Below are positions 8,767-18,395 of a stretch of DNA of 64,000 bases, piece by piece. Position 1 is the stretch's first letter; every line of letters starts with the position of its first letter. This DNA is from Methylobacterium sp. Leaf104 (GTDB lineage: Bacteria; Pseudomonadota; Alphaproteobacteria; Rhizobiales; Beijerinckiaceae), in NCBI RefSeq assembly GCF_001422885.1, contig NZ_LMMZ01000002.1, forward strand, positions 113,550 through 177,549. Direction: 5' to 3'. The notes beneath the pieces are model-generated. The model ran no database searches. It was given only the letters and a program-made list of their open reading frames with translations, and had not been told where the DNA came from. Both the position numbers and the translations under genes were made by a program.

Positions 8767-9084
8767 TCAGTCCGCGCTGACCCCGAGCACCCGCTCCCGT
8801 TTCGCCCGCTCACCGGCGAAATTCCGCACCGCCATGGCCACCGCCTCCGCCAGCGCCGCCTCGGAGGTCGGGTCGCGCAGGACGAGGCTGGTGATGGCGT
8901 CGGGGTGGTTCTTGCGCTGCTTCGGGGTGCGGGCGTGGTTCGAGACCCGCAGGGCGAAGGCGCAGGCCTCGGGCTTGAGGTAGACGCTGTCGCCCCGGGT
9001 GTTGCGGGCCACCACCGCGAAGCCCTGCGCGGCGAGGATCGCGACGGCGCGGGCCAGGGCCTCGGCGGGCCGGAGGACGGTCAT
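8767..9084 (-). CDS. Conserved-looking hypothetical protein, 105 aa
   Basis: A 105-residue soluble protein with mixed alpha/beta character: an Ala-rich helix (about 5-20), a strand region GFAVVARNTRGDSVYL, a basic stretch HARTPKQRKNHPD, and a long C-terminal helix. The family is not recognised. It lies 70 nt downstream of aspS on the same strand and has the high GC of its neighbours, unlike the AT-rich scar just below it, so it marks the edge of the ancestral sequence. The ATG at 9084 is the only sensible start. Confidence 0.6.
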   Translation of the reverse strand: MTVLRPAEALARAVAILAAQGFAVVARNTRGDSVYLKPEACAFALRVSNHARTPKQRKNHPDAITSLVLRDPTSEAALAEAVAMAVRNFAGERAKRERVLGVSAD

Positions 9085-9154
9085 GGGCGTGGAATCCCGC
9101 CGGCCCGGAGGCGCACGGCCGCCCCCGTGCGGGGACGGCCCGGGCGCTGCCGCC

Positions 9155-10969
9155 TCAGGCGCCCTTCTCAGGCAGGTTGAGGCGGATGTGGAGCTCGCGC
9201 AACTGCTTCGGCGTGGCCTCGGCGGGGGCGCCCATCATCAGGTCCTCGGCGCGCTGGTTCATCGGGAACAGCACGACCTCGCGCAGGTTCTGCTCGCCGC
9301 AGAGCAGCATGACGATGCGGTCGATACCCGGCGCGATGCCGCCGTGCGGGGGGGCGCCGAGCTTCAGGGCGTTGAGCATGCCGCCGAACTTCTCCTCCAG
9401 CACCTCGACGCCGTAGCCGGCGATGCCGAAGGCCTTCTCCATCACGTCGGGGCGGTGGTTGCGGATCGCGCCCGAGGACAGTTCGGTGCCGTTGCAGACG
9501 ATGTCGTACTGGAACGCCTTGATGTTCAGGATGGTCTCGGCATCCGCCGGGTCGAGGGCGAGGAACGCCTCCCGGTCGAAGTTCGGCATCGAGAACGGGT
9601 TGTGCGAGAAGTCGATCCGCTTCTCGTCCTCGTTCCACTCGTACATCGGGAAGTCGGTGATCCAGCAGAACGCGTACTGGTCCTTGTCGGACAGGCCGAG
9701 TTCGTCGCCGATGCGGATGCGGGCCTTGCCGGCCAGCGCCGCCGCCTTGGCCTCGGTGCCCGCCGAGAAGAACACCGCGTCGCCGGCCTTCGTGCCGGTC
9801 TTCTCGGCGATCAGGGCCTGGACCTCCGCCGGGATGAACTTGGCGATCGGACCCTTGCCGGTCAGCGTGCCGCCATCCTCCTCGAAGATGATGTAGCCGA
9901 GGCCCGGCGCGCCCTCGGCGCGGGCGAAGTCGTTGAGCTTGTCGAAGAACGAGCGGGACTGGGTCGCCGCCCCCGTGGCGGGGATGGCCCGGACCACGCC
10001 GCCGGACGCGATCACGCCCTTGAAGGCCTTGAAGGCGACGTCCTCGCGGGCGAACTCGGCCGTGACGTCGGCGATGATCAGCGGGTTGCGCAGGTCCGGC
10101 TTGTCGACGCCGTATTTCAGCATCGCCTCGGCATAGGGGATGCGCGGGAAGGTGCCGGTGACGCGCTTGCCCTCGGCGAATTCCTCGAAGACCGAGCGCA
10201 GCACCGGCTCCACCGCCTGGAACACGTCCTCCTGGGTGACGAAGCTCATCTCGATGTCGAGCTGGTAGAACTCGCCCGGCGAGCGGTCGGCGCGAGCATC
10301 CTCGTCGCGGAAGCAGGGCGCGATCTGGAAGTAGCGGTCGAAGCCCGCGATCATCGTCAGCTGCTTGAACTGCTGCGGGGCCTGCGGCAGCGCGTAGAAC
10401 TTGCCCGGGTGGACGCGGGACGGGACGAGGTAGTCGCGCGCGCCCTCCGGCGAGGAGGCGGTGAGGATCGGGGTCTGGAACTCGAAGAAGCCCCCGTCCC
10501 GCATGCGCCGGCGCAGGCTGTCGATGATCGCGCCGCGCTTCATGATGTTGGCGTGCAGCTTCTCGCGCCTGAGATCCAGGAAGCGGTACTTGAGCCGGGT
10601 CTCCTCCGGGTAGTCGAGGTCGCCGAAGACCGGCATCGGCAGCTCGCCCGCGGGACCGAGCACCTCGAGGTCGTCGATGTAGACCTCCAGCGTGCCGGTG
10701 GGCAGGTCGGGATTCTCGGTGCCGGCGGGGCGGGTGCGGACCCGGCCGTCGATGCGGATGACCCATTCCGAGCGCGCCGCGTTGGCGGCCTGGAAGGCCT
10801 TCGAATCGGAATCGACCACGCATTGCGTCAGGCCGTAATGGTCGCGCAGATCGATGAACAGCACGCCGCCATGGTCGCGGATGCGGTGGCACCAGCCGGA
10901 GAGGCGGACGCTCTGACCGACATCGGACGGCCGGAGCGCCCCGCAGGTATGGGTCCGGTAACGGTGCAT
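9155..10969 (-). CDS. aspS: Aspartate--tRNA ligase
   Basis: A 604-residue class II synthetase charging tRNA-Asp in the cytosol. It has the bacterial layout: N-terminal OB anticodon-binding fold ([20 protein letters not shown] at about 26-45), class II core with motif 2 in [19 protein letters not shown], the bacteria-specific GAD insertion, and motif 3 [14 protein letters not shown] near the end. Length is typical. The ATG at 10969 begins [10 protein letters not shown], the usual alphaproteobacterial N-terminus; upstream in-frame starts add residues without family character. Whether it also charges tRNA-Asn cannot be settled here; gatCAB is not in the window. Confidence 0.96.
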   Translation of the reverse strand: MHRYRTHTCGALRPSDVGQSVRLSGWCHRIRDHGGVLFIDLRDHYGLTQCVVDSDSKAFQAANAARSEWVIRIDGRVRTRPAGTENPDLPTGTLEVYIDDLEVLGPAGELPMPVFGDLDYPEETRLKYRFLDLRREKLHANIMKRGAIIDSLRRRMRDGGFFEFQTPILTASSPEGARDYLVPSRVHPGKFYALPQAPQQFKQLTMIAGFDRYFQIAPCFRDEDARADRSPGEFYQLDIEMSFVTQEDVFQAVEPVLRSVFEEFAEGKRVTGTFPRIPYAEAMLKYGVDKPDLRNPLIIADVTAEFAREDVAFKAFKGVIASGGVVRAIPATGAATQSRSFFDKLNDFARAEGAPGLGYIIFEEDGGTLTGKGPIAKFIPAEVQALIAEKTGTKAGDAVFFSAGTEAKAAALAGKARIRIGDELGLSDKDQYAFCWITDFPMYEWNEDEKRIDFSHNPFSMPNFDREAFLALDPADAETILNIKAFQYDIVCNGTELSSGAIRNHRPDVMEKAFGIAGYGVEVLEEKFGGMLNALKLGAPPHGGIAPGIDRIVMLLCGEQNLREVVLFPMNQRAEDLMMGAPAEATPKQLRELHIRLNLPEKGA

Positions 10970-11154
10970 GACGGGCTGCTGCATAACGGGCTGACGGATC
11001 ACGGGCTTTGGGGATTGAGCGGCGCACCATTCACGCGGGGAAGGTGAAGTCAAGGCGAGGCCGATGCGCCGGCGAGGCTGAAAGGCCGCCGGAACGCGGC
11101 GGACGCGGCCCCGCACCCCTTCCGGAATCGCCCGGCGATTCCCATATTAATCCC

Positions 11155-11601
11155 ATGAATTCCAACGCTTTTTTCGACATTCTGCGGCAGGCCGGGGCGG
11201 ACGCTCCCGAAGCCGCCGCCGCGCCCGCGCCGGGCGAGCGGCAGACAAGGGAGCGGCAGGAGAGCCGCTGGCGCGTCCTGCCCCTCGAGGGCACCTTCGA
11301 GATCGTCTACGAGGATTCGCGCGGGGCCTGGAGCACCCGGCGGGTCGAGGCGCGCGAGCTCAAGCTCGGGCCGGGCCGGACGCTCCTGGGCGGCATCGAC
11401 CGGGGCCGCGGCGGCTACCGGGGCTTTCGCGCCGACCGCATCCGCCGCCTCACCGATCCGGCCAGCGCCACGCGGATCGAGGCCGGCATCCTGGACTGGC
11501 TCCTCGCCCGCGCCGAGGCGCAACGCCGCGCGCGCACGGCTCGGGTCCGGGCCCTGGCGTCGCGCCGGCGCGGGGCCAAACCGCGCGCGGCCGCCGCATG
11601 A
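11155..11601 (+). CDS. Hypothetical protein with WYL-like domain
   Basis: A 148-residue protein. After a disordered N-terminus (about 1-38) comes a region with the strand pattern of a WYL domain: FEIVYEDSRGAWSTRRVEAR, then a loop, then RGGYRGFRADRIRRLTDP. WYL domains bind ligands, often nucleic acids, and usually regulate transcription; here no helix-turn-helix is attached. The C-terminus is Arg/Ala-rich and could contact nucleic acid. The ATG at 11155 starts MNSNAFFDIL and excludes upstream low-complexity sequence. It is divergent from aspS and upstream of rnd. The WYL call is from strand pattern only. Confidence 0.6.
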   Translation: MNSNAFFDILRQAGADAPEAAAAPAPGERQTRERQESRWRVLPLEGTFEIVYEDSRGAWSTRRVEARELKLGPGRTLLGGIDRGRGGYRGFRADRIRRLTDPASATRIEAGILDWLLARAEAQRRARTARVRALASRRRGAKPRAAAA

Positions 11602-11680
11602 CGGTGTGCGGGGCCTCGAATTCTGGTGAGCGGGTCCGGCGTCCCTCGCCTGGGGCGAGAACCTTCGGTATAGCCGATTC

Positions 11681-12832
11681 ATGGATCTGATCGCCACCAC
11701 TGCGGCCCTGGCCGAGGCCTGCACCCGCCTGTCCGCCCATCCCTTCGTGACCGTCGACACGGAGTTCATGCGCGAGACGACCTACTACCCCAAGCTCTGC
11801 CTCATCCAGATGGCGGCGCCGGACGGGACCGGCGTCCTCGTGGACCCGCTCTCGCCCGATCTCGACCTCGCGCCGTTCTTCGCGCTGATGGGCGACGAGG
11901 GCGTGGTGAAGGTGTTCCATTCCGCCCGCCAGGACCTGGAGATCATCTGGCTCCTCGGGGGCCTGCTGCCGCAGCCCTTCTTCGACACCCAGGTTGCCGC
12001 CATGGTCTGCGGCTACGGCGACTCGGTCTCCTACGAGCAGCTCGTCAACGACGTGGCCAAGGCCAAGATCGACAAGTCCTCGCGCTTCACCGACTGGTCG
12101 CGCCGGCCGCTCTCGGACGCCCAGCTCAGCTACGCCCTCTCGGACGTCACCCACCTGGTGAAGGTCTACGAGGTGCTGGCGGGCCAGCTCCTCTCCACCG
12201 ACCGGGGCGAGTGGCTCGACGAGGAGATGAGCGTGCTCACCTCGCCGGAGACCTACCGGGCCGATCCGGCCTCCGCCTGGCGCCGCCTGGCGGGGCGGAT
12301 GCGCAAGCCCCGCGAGATCGCGGTGCTGATGGAGGTCGCCGCCTGGCGCGAGCGCGAGGCCCAGAGCCGCAACGTGCCGCGCGGGCGCATCCTCAAGGAC
12401 GAGGCGGTGATCGACGTCGCCACCTCGGCCCCGCGCAGCGTCGAGGCCCTGGGGCGCCTGCGCTCGATTCCCGCCGGCTTCGAGCGCTCGCGCACCGGCA
12501 CCGACATCCTCGCGGCGGTGGAGCGGGGCTTCGCCCGCGACCTCTCGGAGATCGCGCTGCCCGAGCGCACCCGCAGCCGGGGCGGCAACGGGGCGCTGGT
12601 CGAACTGCTCAAGGTCCTGCTGAAGGCCGTGTGCGAGACGGAAGGGGTCGCCCCGAAGATCATCGCGACGGTGGACGACCTGGAGGCCATCGCCGAGGAC
12701 GACGCCGCCGACGTGGCCGTGCTGCACGGCTGGCGCCGGGCGCTGTTCGGCGAGAAGGCGCTCGCCCTCAAGAGCGGCCGCCTCGCCCTCTCGGCCGAGC
12801 GCGGCCGGGTCGTGGTGCGCGAGCTGGCGTGA
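11681..12832 (+). CDS. rnd: Ribonuclease D
   Basis: A 383-residue 3'-to-5' exoribonuclease for tRNA and other RNA maturation. The DEDD exonuclease domain spans about 1-180: [20 protein letters not shown] gives Asp26 and Glu28, followed by [12 protein letters not shown] and the late [11 protein letters not shown]. Two HRDC-like helical regions follow (about 205-290 and 300-380). Length is that of E. coli RNase D. The ATG at 11681 directly precedes the exonuclease domain. It is followed after 34 nt by a LysR gene, possibly co-transcribed. Confidence 0.93.
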   Translation: MDLIATTAALAEACTRLSAHPFVTVDTEFMRETTYYPKLCLIQMAAPDGTGVLVDPLSPDLDLAPFFALMGDEGVVKVFHSARQDLEIIWLLGGLLPQPFFDTQVAAMVCGYGDSVSYEQLVNDVAKAKIDKSSRFTDWSRRPLSDAQLSYALSDVTHLVKVYEVLAGQLLSTDRGEWLDEEMSVLTSPETYRADPASAWRRLAGRMRKPREIAVLMEVAAWREREAQSRNVPRGRILKDEAVIDVATSAPRSVEALGRLRSIPAGFERSRTGTDILAAVERGFARDLSEIALPERTRSRGGNGALVELLKVLLKAVCETEGVAPKIIATVDDLEAIAEDDAADVAVLHGWRRALFGEKALALKSGRLALSAERGRVVVRELA

Positions 12833-12866
12833 ATCCATCCGGCGTGAGCCGACGGGGACGGTCGCC

Positions 12867-13739
12867 GTGGAACTGAAGTGGCTGGAGGACTTCCTCAGCC
12901 TCGCCCAGACCCGCAGCTTCTCCCGCTCGGCGGAGGCCCGCCACGTCACCCAGTCGGCCTTCAGCCGGCGCATCCGCGCCCTGGAGCTCTGGCTCGGGGT
13001 GAACCTCGTCGACCGCAGCACCTACCCGACCACCCTGACCCCGGAGGGGCGCCGCTTCCGGGACACCGCCGAGGAGAGCGTCCGGGCGCTCCTCGGCGCC
13101 CGGGCGGACCTGCGCGCCGGCCTCGATTCCGCCGAGCCCCTGGTGCGCATCGCCGGGCTGCACACCCTGGCGCTGACGTTCTTCCCCGCCTGGCTCCGGA
13201 CCCTCGCCGCCCGGACCGGGCCGGTGGCGACGCGGCTCCTGCCGGACGACTTCCACGACTGCCTCCAGGCCCTGGTCGAGGGCGGCTCGGACTTCCTCCT
13301 GACCTTCCACCATCCGGGCGTGCCGATCCCCCTCGATCCGGAACTCTACCCCCACCGGGTGGTCGGCGCCGACGCGCTGGTTCCGGTGCGCGGCCCGGCT
13401 CTGGACGAGGGCGGGCCGCTGCCGCGCCTCGACTACGGGCGGGATTCCTTCCTGGGGCGCGTCAGCCTCCTCGCCCAGGCCGAGCTCGGCCTGCCGCCGG
13501 GGCCGGTGGTCCACGCCAACCCGATGGCCGAGGCCCTGAAATGCATGGCGCTCGAAGGGCACGGCCTCGCCTTCGTGCCGCGCAGCCTCGTCACCCGCGA
13601 ACTCGCCGAGGGCCGCCTCGTCGCCGCCGGACCGGAGATCCCCCTGGAGATCCGGCTCTACCGCAACGGTGCCAAGGCCCATGGCCCCAGGGCGCGCGCC
13701 GCCGTGGCGGCGATCTGGGCGGCGGCCGAGGCGGGTTAG
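12867..13739 (+). CDS. LysR-family transcriptional regulator
   Basis: A 290-residue regulator. The N-terminal winged helix-turn-helix (about 1-60) reads WLEDFLSLAQTRSFSRSAEA then TQSAFSRRIRALE, the classic LysR recognition pattern. Residues from about 90 form the periplasmic-binding-protein-like effector domain. The start is GTG at 12867, giving MELKWLEDFL, the normal LysR N-terminus. LysR proteins usually control a neighbouring gene; the racemase 93 nt downstream on the same strand is the natural candidate, and no divergent partner exists. The effector cannot be deduced. Confidence 0.88.
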   Translation: MELKWLEDFLSLAQTRSFSRSAEARHVTQSAFSRRIRALELWLGVNLVDRSTYPTTLTPEGRRFRDTAEESVRALLGARADLRAGLDSAEPLVRIAGLHTLALTFFPAWLRTLAARTGPVATRLLPDDFHDCLQALVEGGSDFLLTFHHPGVPIPLDPELYPHRVVGADALVPVRGPALDEGGPLPRLDYGRDSFLGRVSLLAQAELGLPPGPVVHANPMAEALKCMALEGHGLAFVPRSLVTRELAEGRLVAAGPEIPLEIRLYRNGAKAHGPRARAAVAAIWAAAEAG

Positions 13740-13832
13740 TCCGAACCCGCATGGGGCGTTCCGACACGGCATTGGCCCCCGCGCCGCTCTTCGCGCATCC
13801 CTTGGCCCGGACGAGCGGGGAGGAGACGGGCG

Positions 13833-14543
13833 ATGGCGGGCGGCGAGGTGCTGGGCGTGCTCGGCGGCATGGGACCGATGGCGACGGTGGACTTCCTGAG
13901 GAAGCTCGTGGAGGCGACGCCCGCCACCCGCGACCAGGACCATCTCGCCGTGGTGGTGGCCCAGGCCGCCGACATTCCCGACCGGACCCGGGCGATCCTG
14001 GGGCAGGGACCCGACCCGCTGCCGGCGATGACCCTCGCCCTGCGCCGCCTCGAGGCGGCCGGCGCCACCCGCCTCGCGATCCCCTGCAACACCGCCCACC
14101 ACTGGCACGGCGCGCTCCAGGCGCGGACGCCGGTTCCGATCCTGCACATCGTCGATGCGGTGGCGGCGGCCCTCGCCCTGAGGGGCGTCGCGGACGGGCC
14201 GGTGGGGCTGCTCGCCACCGACGGCACCCTCCGGTCCGGGCTCTATCCCCGGCACCTCGGCCGGCACGGACTCAGCTGCCGCGCGCCCGCGGACCAGGCG
14301 GCGGTGATGCGGGCGGTGCGCCTCGTCAAGGCGGGGCAGGGGGCGCAGGCCCGGCCCCTGCTGCAGGCCGCGGCCGAGGCGCTGCTGGCGGGCGGCTGCC
14401 GGCAGGTGGTGATGGCCTGCACGGAGATCCCCCTCGCGCTCGCCGATCCGGCCGGGCCGCTGGGCGCGGTCCTGCTCGACGCGACCGATGCCCTGGCGCG
14501 GGCCTGCGTGGCGGCGGCCGCGCCGGTGAGCCGGGCGGCGTGA
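13833..14543 (+). CDS. Aspartate/glutamate racemase family protein
   Basis: A 236-residue cofactor-independent racemase interconverting L- and D-amino acids by a two-cysteine mechanism. Both catalytic cysteines are visible: Cys85 in IPCNTAHHW and Cys196 in MACTEIPLAL. The N-terminal GVLGGMGPMATVDFLRK is the RacD/YgeA-type fingerprint. A GGAGG motif precedes the ATG. Substrate (Asp, Glu or a hydantoin-like compound) is not determined. It lies after a LysR regulator that may control it. Confidence 0.85.
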   Translation: MAGGEVLGVLGGMGPMATVDFLRKLVEATPATRDQDHLAVVVAQAADIPDRTRAILGQGPDPLPAMTLALRRLEAAGATRLAIPCNTAHHWHGALQARTPVPILHIVDAVAAALALRGVADGPVGLLATDGTLRSGLYPRHLGRHGLSCRAPADQAAVMRAVRLVKAGQGAQARPLLQAAAEALLAGGCRQVVMACTEIPLALADPAGPLGAVLLDATDALARACVAAAAPVSRAA

Positions 14544-14579
14544 TCCCGTAGGCCCGGCCCGGCCGGCCTCGGTCGGGCT

Positions 14580-14609
14580 CGGCTCGATTGGCCTCGGCTC
14601 AATTGGCCT
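14580..14609. repeat. Two 15-bp tandem units at the end of the exported 605-aa gene
   Basis: CGGCTCGATTGGCCT (14580-14594) is followed directly by CGGCTCAATTGGCCT (14595-14609), one mismatch. The minus-strand stop codon of the 605-residue gene (14599-14601) lies inside the second unit, so the duplication runs across its 3' end. Confidence 0.7.
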
Positions 14610-16416
14610 TGGCGTTGACCTCGAGCCGGTCGAACAGGGCGGCCGGGGTCGGGGCGGCGCTGAATTCCAGCATGCCGATGCCGGCGGCGTTCTTCGGCCG
14701 CAGGCTGACCGAGAGGGTGCCGGGCTTGGTCACGAACTGGCCCATCGCGGCGCCGATGGCCTTGGCACCCACGGAGTTGCCGAGGATCGCGGGCACGCCG
14801 AACACGCTCGCGGTGACGTATTCCTGCTTCAGCTCCTCCGGCTTGAGGCTGAGCACCTTCGACTGCGCGGCGATGAAGCGGTCGAACAGGCCGGTATTCT
14901 CGATGGTCAGGTCGAGGGCCTTGGCGGTGGCCGACAGCATGGCGAAGCTCGACACCGCCATGTCCGGGTTGAACACCTCCGGGCCGATGCCGCCGATCAT
15001 GCCGTTGATGCGCAGGCTGCCCATGTCCTTGCCGGAGACCGAGACCTCGCCGAGCTTGAGTTCGCGGGCGGCCTCGTCCCAGGAGGTGTCGGCCACCAGG
15101 GCGAGGTCGAGGTCGCTGTAGCCGTAGAGGCCGAGGGAGCCGAGGCCCGGCACCCCGGCCACCGCCGAGGCCGGCAGGGTCAGGCCCGAAAGACTGAGGC
15201 GCCCGGCGGTCGGCACGCCGTCGCGCGGAGGCGCGAAGTTCATCGAGCCGTCGCGCAGGCCGACATGGGTCGGCCCGGGCACCGCCTTGTCGGCGGGATC
15301 GCGCGGCGCCTTCGCCTCGGCCGGCAGGTCGAGGCTGAGGTCCTTCAGGGCCAGGGTGCCGAAGGCCGGCGTCAGCAGGCGCAGCTCGGAATCCGAGGGC
15401 GGCGCGGTCAGGGCGGAGAGCTTGCGCAGGGCCGCGACCGTCGGGCCGAGGGAGAAGCCGTCCAGCGAGAGGCGCGCGAGGCGGGCCTTGGCGCCGTCCA
15501 CGCCCGCGAAGGCGATGTCCTCCAGGAGGAGGCCGGCGCCGGTCATCCCGAGGCGGGCGATGCCGAGGCTGAAGGCGTCGCGGGGCTTGGCCTCCTGGAC
15601 GCTGAGGCCGGTGGCCTCCAGGGAGCCCACCGAGACCGCCTCGGCGAGGTCGGCCCCGAGGCTCATCAGCCGCGAGCGCTCGGGCGGCGCGAGCCGCTCG
15701 TAGTCGACGGCCGTGAAGGCCTGGAGCGCGCCCGTCCAGGTCGCCGGGATCTGGCGGCCGCTGAGGTCGCGGCCCTCGATCCGGGCGATCTTCACCGCGG
15801 TGCCCCGGGCATCCACGTAAGCGATGTCGTCGACCGCGAAGGTGGCGTAGATCCGCTGCAGGGCGCTCTTGCCGTCGCCCGGCTCCCCGTAGAGGCGGGC
15901 CAGCACGGTGAGGTCGAGATCGGTGGCGCGCATCCGGCCGTAGGTGCCGGTGCCCTTCTGGGGTCCCCCTTCGAGGAGGATCGAGGCTCCGGCGGCGGTG
16001 AGTTCGGCGACGCGCCCGGCGCGCACGTCGCGGGCGACCACGTCGCGGTAGGTGACCACCGGCGTCGCCCCGGCCGCGCCGGTGCGCTCCACCCGCAATT
16101 CGGGCATCGCCAGGCTCGCGGCGTCCAGGCGCACGAGGCGGGAGGCCCAGGACTCGCCCGGACCGGGCTTCAGCAGGGCGGTGAGCTCGTCCTTCGACAG
16201 GCGGGTGCCGCTGGCGGTGAGGCGCGGCGCCTTCAGGACCGTGTCGCCGAACGTCAGGGTCACGTCCTGAAGGGTGACGTCCTGGACCGCCGAGGCCGCC
16301 TCCTGGGCCTGCGCCACACCGGGCTGCAGGGCGCCCCCCGCACCGAGGAGGACGAGGACGCAGGCCGAGGCACCGGTCGCCCACGCGAGGAGGGGGCGGC
16401 CTTTCGAGCACGTCAT
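14599..16416 (-). CDS. Large exported protein of unknown function
   Basis: A 605-residue protein with a signal peptide: basic start MTCSKGRP, hydrophobic core to about residue 32, likely cleavage in GVAQAQEA. The mature part is rich in Leu, Val, Asp and Gly in alternating strand-like repeats (DVTLQDVTLTFGDTVLKAPR, LALKDLSLDL, LSLSGLTLP), suggesting an extended beta structure, perhaps a periplasmic lipid-handling or scaffold protein of AsmA/YdgA style. That comparison is only about texture; no family is recognised. It has no Cys in the mature part. It is 135 nt downstream of erpA on the same strand, and its 3' end carries a 15-bp tandem duplication. Confidence 0.65.
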   Translation of the reverse strand: MTCSKGRPLLAWATGASACVLVLLGAGGALQPGVAQAQEAASAVQDVTLQDVTLTFGDTVLKAPRLTASGTRLSKDELTALLKPGPGESWASRLVRLDAASLAMPELRVERTGAAGATPVVTYRDVVARDVRAGRVAELTAAGASILLEGGPQKGTGTYGRMRATDLDLTVLARLYGEPGDGKSALQRIYATFAVDDIAYVDARGTAVKIARIEGRDLSGRQIPATWTGALQAFTAVDYERLAPPERSRLMSLGADLAEAVSVGSLEATGLSVQEAKPRDAFSLGIARLGMTGAGLLLEDIAFAGVDGAKARLARLSLDGFSLGPTVAALRKLSALTAPPSDSELRLLTPAFGTLALKDLSLDLPAEAKAPRDPADKAVPGPTHVGLRDGSMNFAPPRDGVPTAGRLSLSGLTLPASAVAGVPGLGSLGLYGYSDLDLALVADTSWDEAARELKLGEVSVSGKDMGSLRINGMIGGIGPEVFNPDMAVSSFAMLSATAKALDLTIENTGLFDRFIAAQSKVLSLKPEELKQEYVTASVFGVPAILGNSVGAKAIGAAMGQFVTKPGTLSVSLRPKNAAGIGMLEFSAAPTPAALFDRLEVNAKAN

Positions 16417-16551
16417 GGGCTTATCCGGATCGCTGGCGAAGAGGCGCTTTCAGGGGAAAGGCCCGGAGGCGTCGGGGAGAGGGCCCATCCGTGCCGCAGT
16501 TTCACGCGCGAGGCAATCGCGGGAGCCGCCGCCCGCGGGACCGCGCCGCAT

Positions 16552-16878
16552 TCACAGCGAGAACGAGGTTCCGCAGCCACAGGACGCCGTGGCCTGGGGA
16601 TTCTCGATCTTGAAGGACTGCCCGATCAGGTCGTTCACGAAATCGATGGTCGAGCCGCTCATGTATTCCAGCGACATCGGATCGACCAGGACGGTGGCGC
16701 CGTCGCGCTCGATCGCGACGTCGTCGGCGGCCCGCGCCCGCTCGATGTCGAAGGCGTAGGAGAAGCCCGAGCAGCCGCCGCCGTTCACGCTGATCCGCAG
16801 GGAGGCGCCGGGCGGCTCGGCGCCCATGATCTCGTTGATGCGCTTGGCGGCGCGGGGCGTCAGGGTGATGTCGGCCAT
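16552..16878 (-). CDS. erpA: Iron-sulfur cluster insertion protein (ErpA/IscA family)
   Basis: A 108-residue A-type carrier that passes Fe-S clusters to apoproteins. The three conserved cysteines are present: Cys36 in [12 protein letters not shown], Cys100 and Cys102 in ASCGCGTSF. Length and fold signature match IscA/ErpA. The ATG at 16878 gives [14 protein letters not shown], the normal N-terminus; a longer frame to 16998 is discarded. It is divergent from dgt, an arrangement I recall as common in alphaproteobacteria. ErpA rather than IscA is chosen because no isc operon surrounds it. Confidence 0.9.
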   Translation of the reverse strand: MADITLTPRAAKRINEIMGAEPPGASLRISVNGGGCSGFSYAFDIERARAADDVAIERDGATVLVDPMSLEYMSGSTIDFVNDLIGQSFKIENPQATASCGCGTSFSL

Positions 16879-17035
16879 CGGGATGCTCTCGCGGGGTGCT
16901 CTCGAGATCCGCCGGCCGTCCCGGCCGGTCGCGGGCCGGGGCGGCGTTGGAACAACTGTTATGGGATACAAGATATGCCCGGGGACCCGATGCTGCAACG
17001 CGACGGGGCGTCGGGGACGGGGCCGAGGCGCCGGA

Positions 17036-17084
17036 ACTTCGCGGCAGCGAGACTTCGGGGCAGTGAGACTTGGGGGGCAGCGAG
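17036..17084. repeat. Three 16-17 bp tandem repeats upstream of dgt
   Basis: ACTTCGCGGCAGCGAG (17036-17051), ACTTCGGGGCAGTGAG (17052-17067) and ACTTGGGGGGCAGCGAG (17068-17084) lie head to tail and end five bases before the dgt ATG. The last unit supplies the purine-rich stretch that would act as ribosome site. Confidence 0.8.
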
Positions 17085-17089
17085 ACGTG

Positions 17090-18370
17090 ATGCAGGCGGA
17101 TGAGACGGGGCGCGGCCCGGCGGCCCGGCGGCCCGGCGAGCGCTGGCGCGCGCCCTATGCCACCGATCCGGCGGCCACCCGCGGGCGCCTGATCCCGGAG
17201 GCGATCTCGCCCACGCGCAGCGACTTCCAGCGCGACCGCGACCGCATCATCCATTCCTCGGCCTTCCGGCGCCTCAAGCACAAGACCCAGGTCTTCGTCC
17301 ATCACGAGGGCGACCATTACCGGACCCGGCTGACCCACACCCTGGAGGTGAGCCAGATCGCCCGGGCGCTGGCTCGGGCGCTGGGCCTCGACGAGGACCT
17401 CGCCGAGGCCCTGGCCCTGAGCCACGACCTCGGCCACACCTGCTTCGGGCATACGGGGGAGGACACCCTGGACGCCTGCATGGCGGCCCATGGCGGCTTC
17501 GACCACAATGCCCAGGCCCTGCGCATCGTCACCCGGCTGGAGCGGCGCTACGCCGGCTTCGACGGGCTCAACCTCGCCTGGGAGACCCTGGAGGGCCTCG
17601 TCAAGCACAACGGGCCGCTTCTGGAGCCGGACGGGCGCCCGACCCGGCGCTGGACAGGCCGCGGCATCCCGGCCGCGATCCTCGAATACAACGCGCTCAA
17701 CGACCTCGAACTCGCCCGCTTCGCCGGGCCGGAGGCGCAGGCCGCGGCGCTCGCCGACGACATCGCCTATGACAGCCACGACCTCGATGACGGCCTGCGC
17801 GCCGGCCTGTTCGATCTCGCCGACCTCGCCGCGGTGCCGTTCCTGCGCGGCCTCCTCGACGAGATCGACCACCTCTACCCGAACCTGGAGCCGTCCCGAA
17901 AGATCCACGAGCTGGCGCGGCGCGTCATCACCCGCTTCGTGGAGGACGTGATCGCGGAGAGCACCCGGCGCCTCGCCGCCCTGAATCCGGGCTCGGTGGC
18001 CGACATCCGGGCGGCGCGGGCGCCCGTCATCGCCTTCTCCGAGGCGATCGCGCGGGCGGATGCGGAGATCAAGACCTTCCTGTTCGCCCGCATGTACCGC
18101 CATCCCGGCGTGCTCGCGGTGCGGGCCAAGGCCAACGTCATCGTGTCCGACCTGTTCGCCCGGTTCACGGCGGAGCCGGGCGCGATGCCGGCGGAATGGT
18201 CGGCGGGCCTGGAGGGGGCGGAGGCGGGACGCGTCGCCCGCCGGGTCGCCGACTACATCGCGGGCATGACCGACACCTACGCGGCGCTGGCGCACAAGCG
18301 CCTGTTCGCGACCACGCCGGACCTGCACTGGAGCCCGGGCAGCCGCAGCCTGCCCCTCACCGAGCCGTAG
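17090..18370 (+). CDS. dgt: Deoxyguanosinetriphosphate triphosphohydrolase-like protein
   Basis: A 426-residue HD-domain phosphohydrolase releasing triphosphate from dNTPs. The metal-binding motif is split as [20 protein letters not shown] (first His) and [18 protein letters not shown] (His-Asp), with a later Asp in [13 protein letters not shown]. The N-terminal [20 protein letters not shown] is the Dgt type 2 signature. ATG 17090 follows the purine-rich end of the tandem repeats; GTG at 17087 is an alternative. Divergent from erpA. No partner gene suggests a defence role, so housekeeping dNTP control is the default reading. Confidence 0.92.
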   Translation: MQADETGRGPAARRPGERWRAPYATDPAATRGRLIPEAISPTRSDFQRDRDRIIHSSAFRRLKHKTQVFVHHEGDHYRTRLTHTLEVSQIARALARALGLDEDLAEALALSHDLGHTCFGHTGEDTLDACMAAHGGFDHNAQALRIVTRLERRYAGFDGLNLAWETLEGLVKHNGPLLEPDGRPTRRWTGRGIPAAILEYNALNDLELARFAGPEAQAAALADDIAYDSHDLDDGLRAGLFDLADLAAVPFLRGLLDEIDHLYPNLEPSRKIHELARRVITRFVEDVIAESTRRLAALNPGSVADIRAARAPVIAFSEAIARADAEIKTFLFARMYRHPGVLAVRAKANVIVSDLFARFTAEPGAMPAEWSAGLEGAEAGRVARRVADYIAGMTDTYAALAHKRLFATTPDLHWSPGSRSLPLTEP

Positions 18371-18395
18371 GACGGCCGTCAGGGTCGCGAAGACC

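Noticed and set aside
8453..8983. 176-residue plus-strand ORF across the scar
   Set aside because: Overlaps two better-supported minus-strand features and lacks protein-like composition.
8999..11047. 682-codon plus-strand frame
   Set aside because: Antisense to aspS, which has all synthetase motifs.
17090..18370. dgt as part of an anti-phage dNTP-depletion system
   Set aside because: No defence partner nearby; the erpA-dgt arrangement looks like housekeeping.
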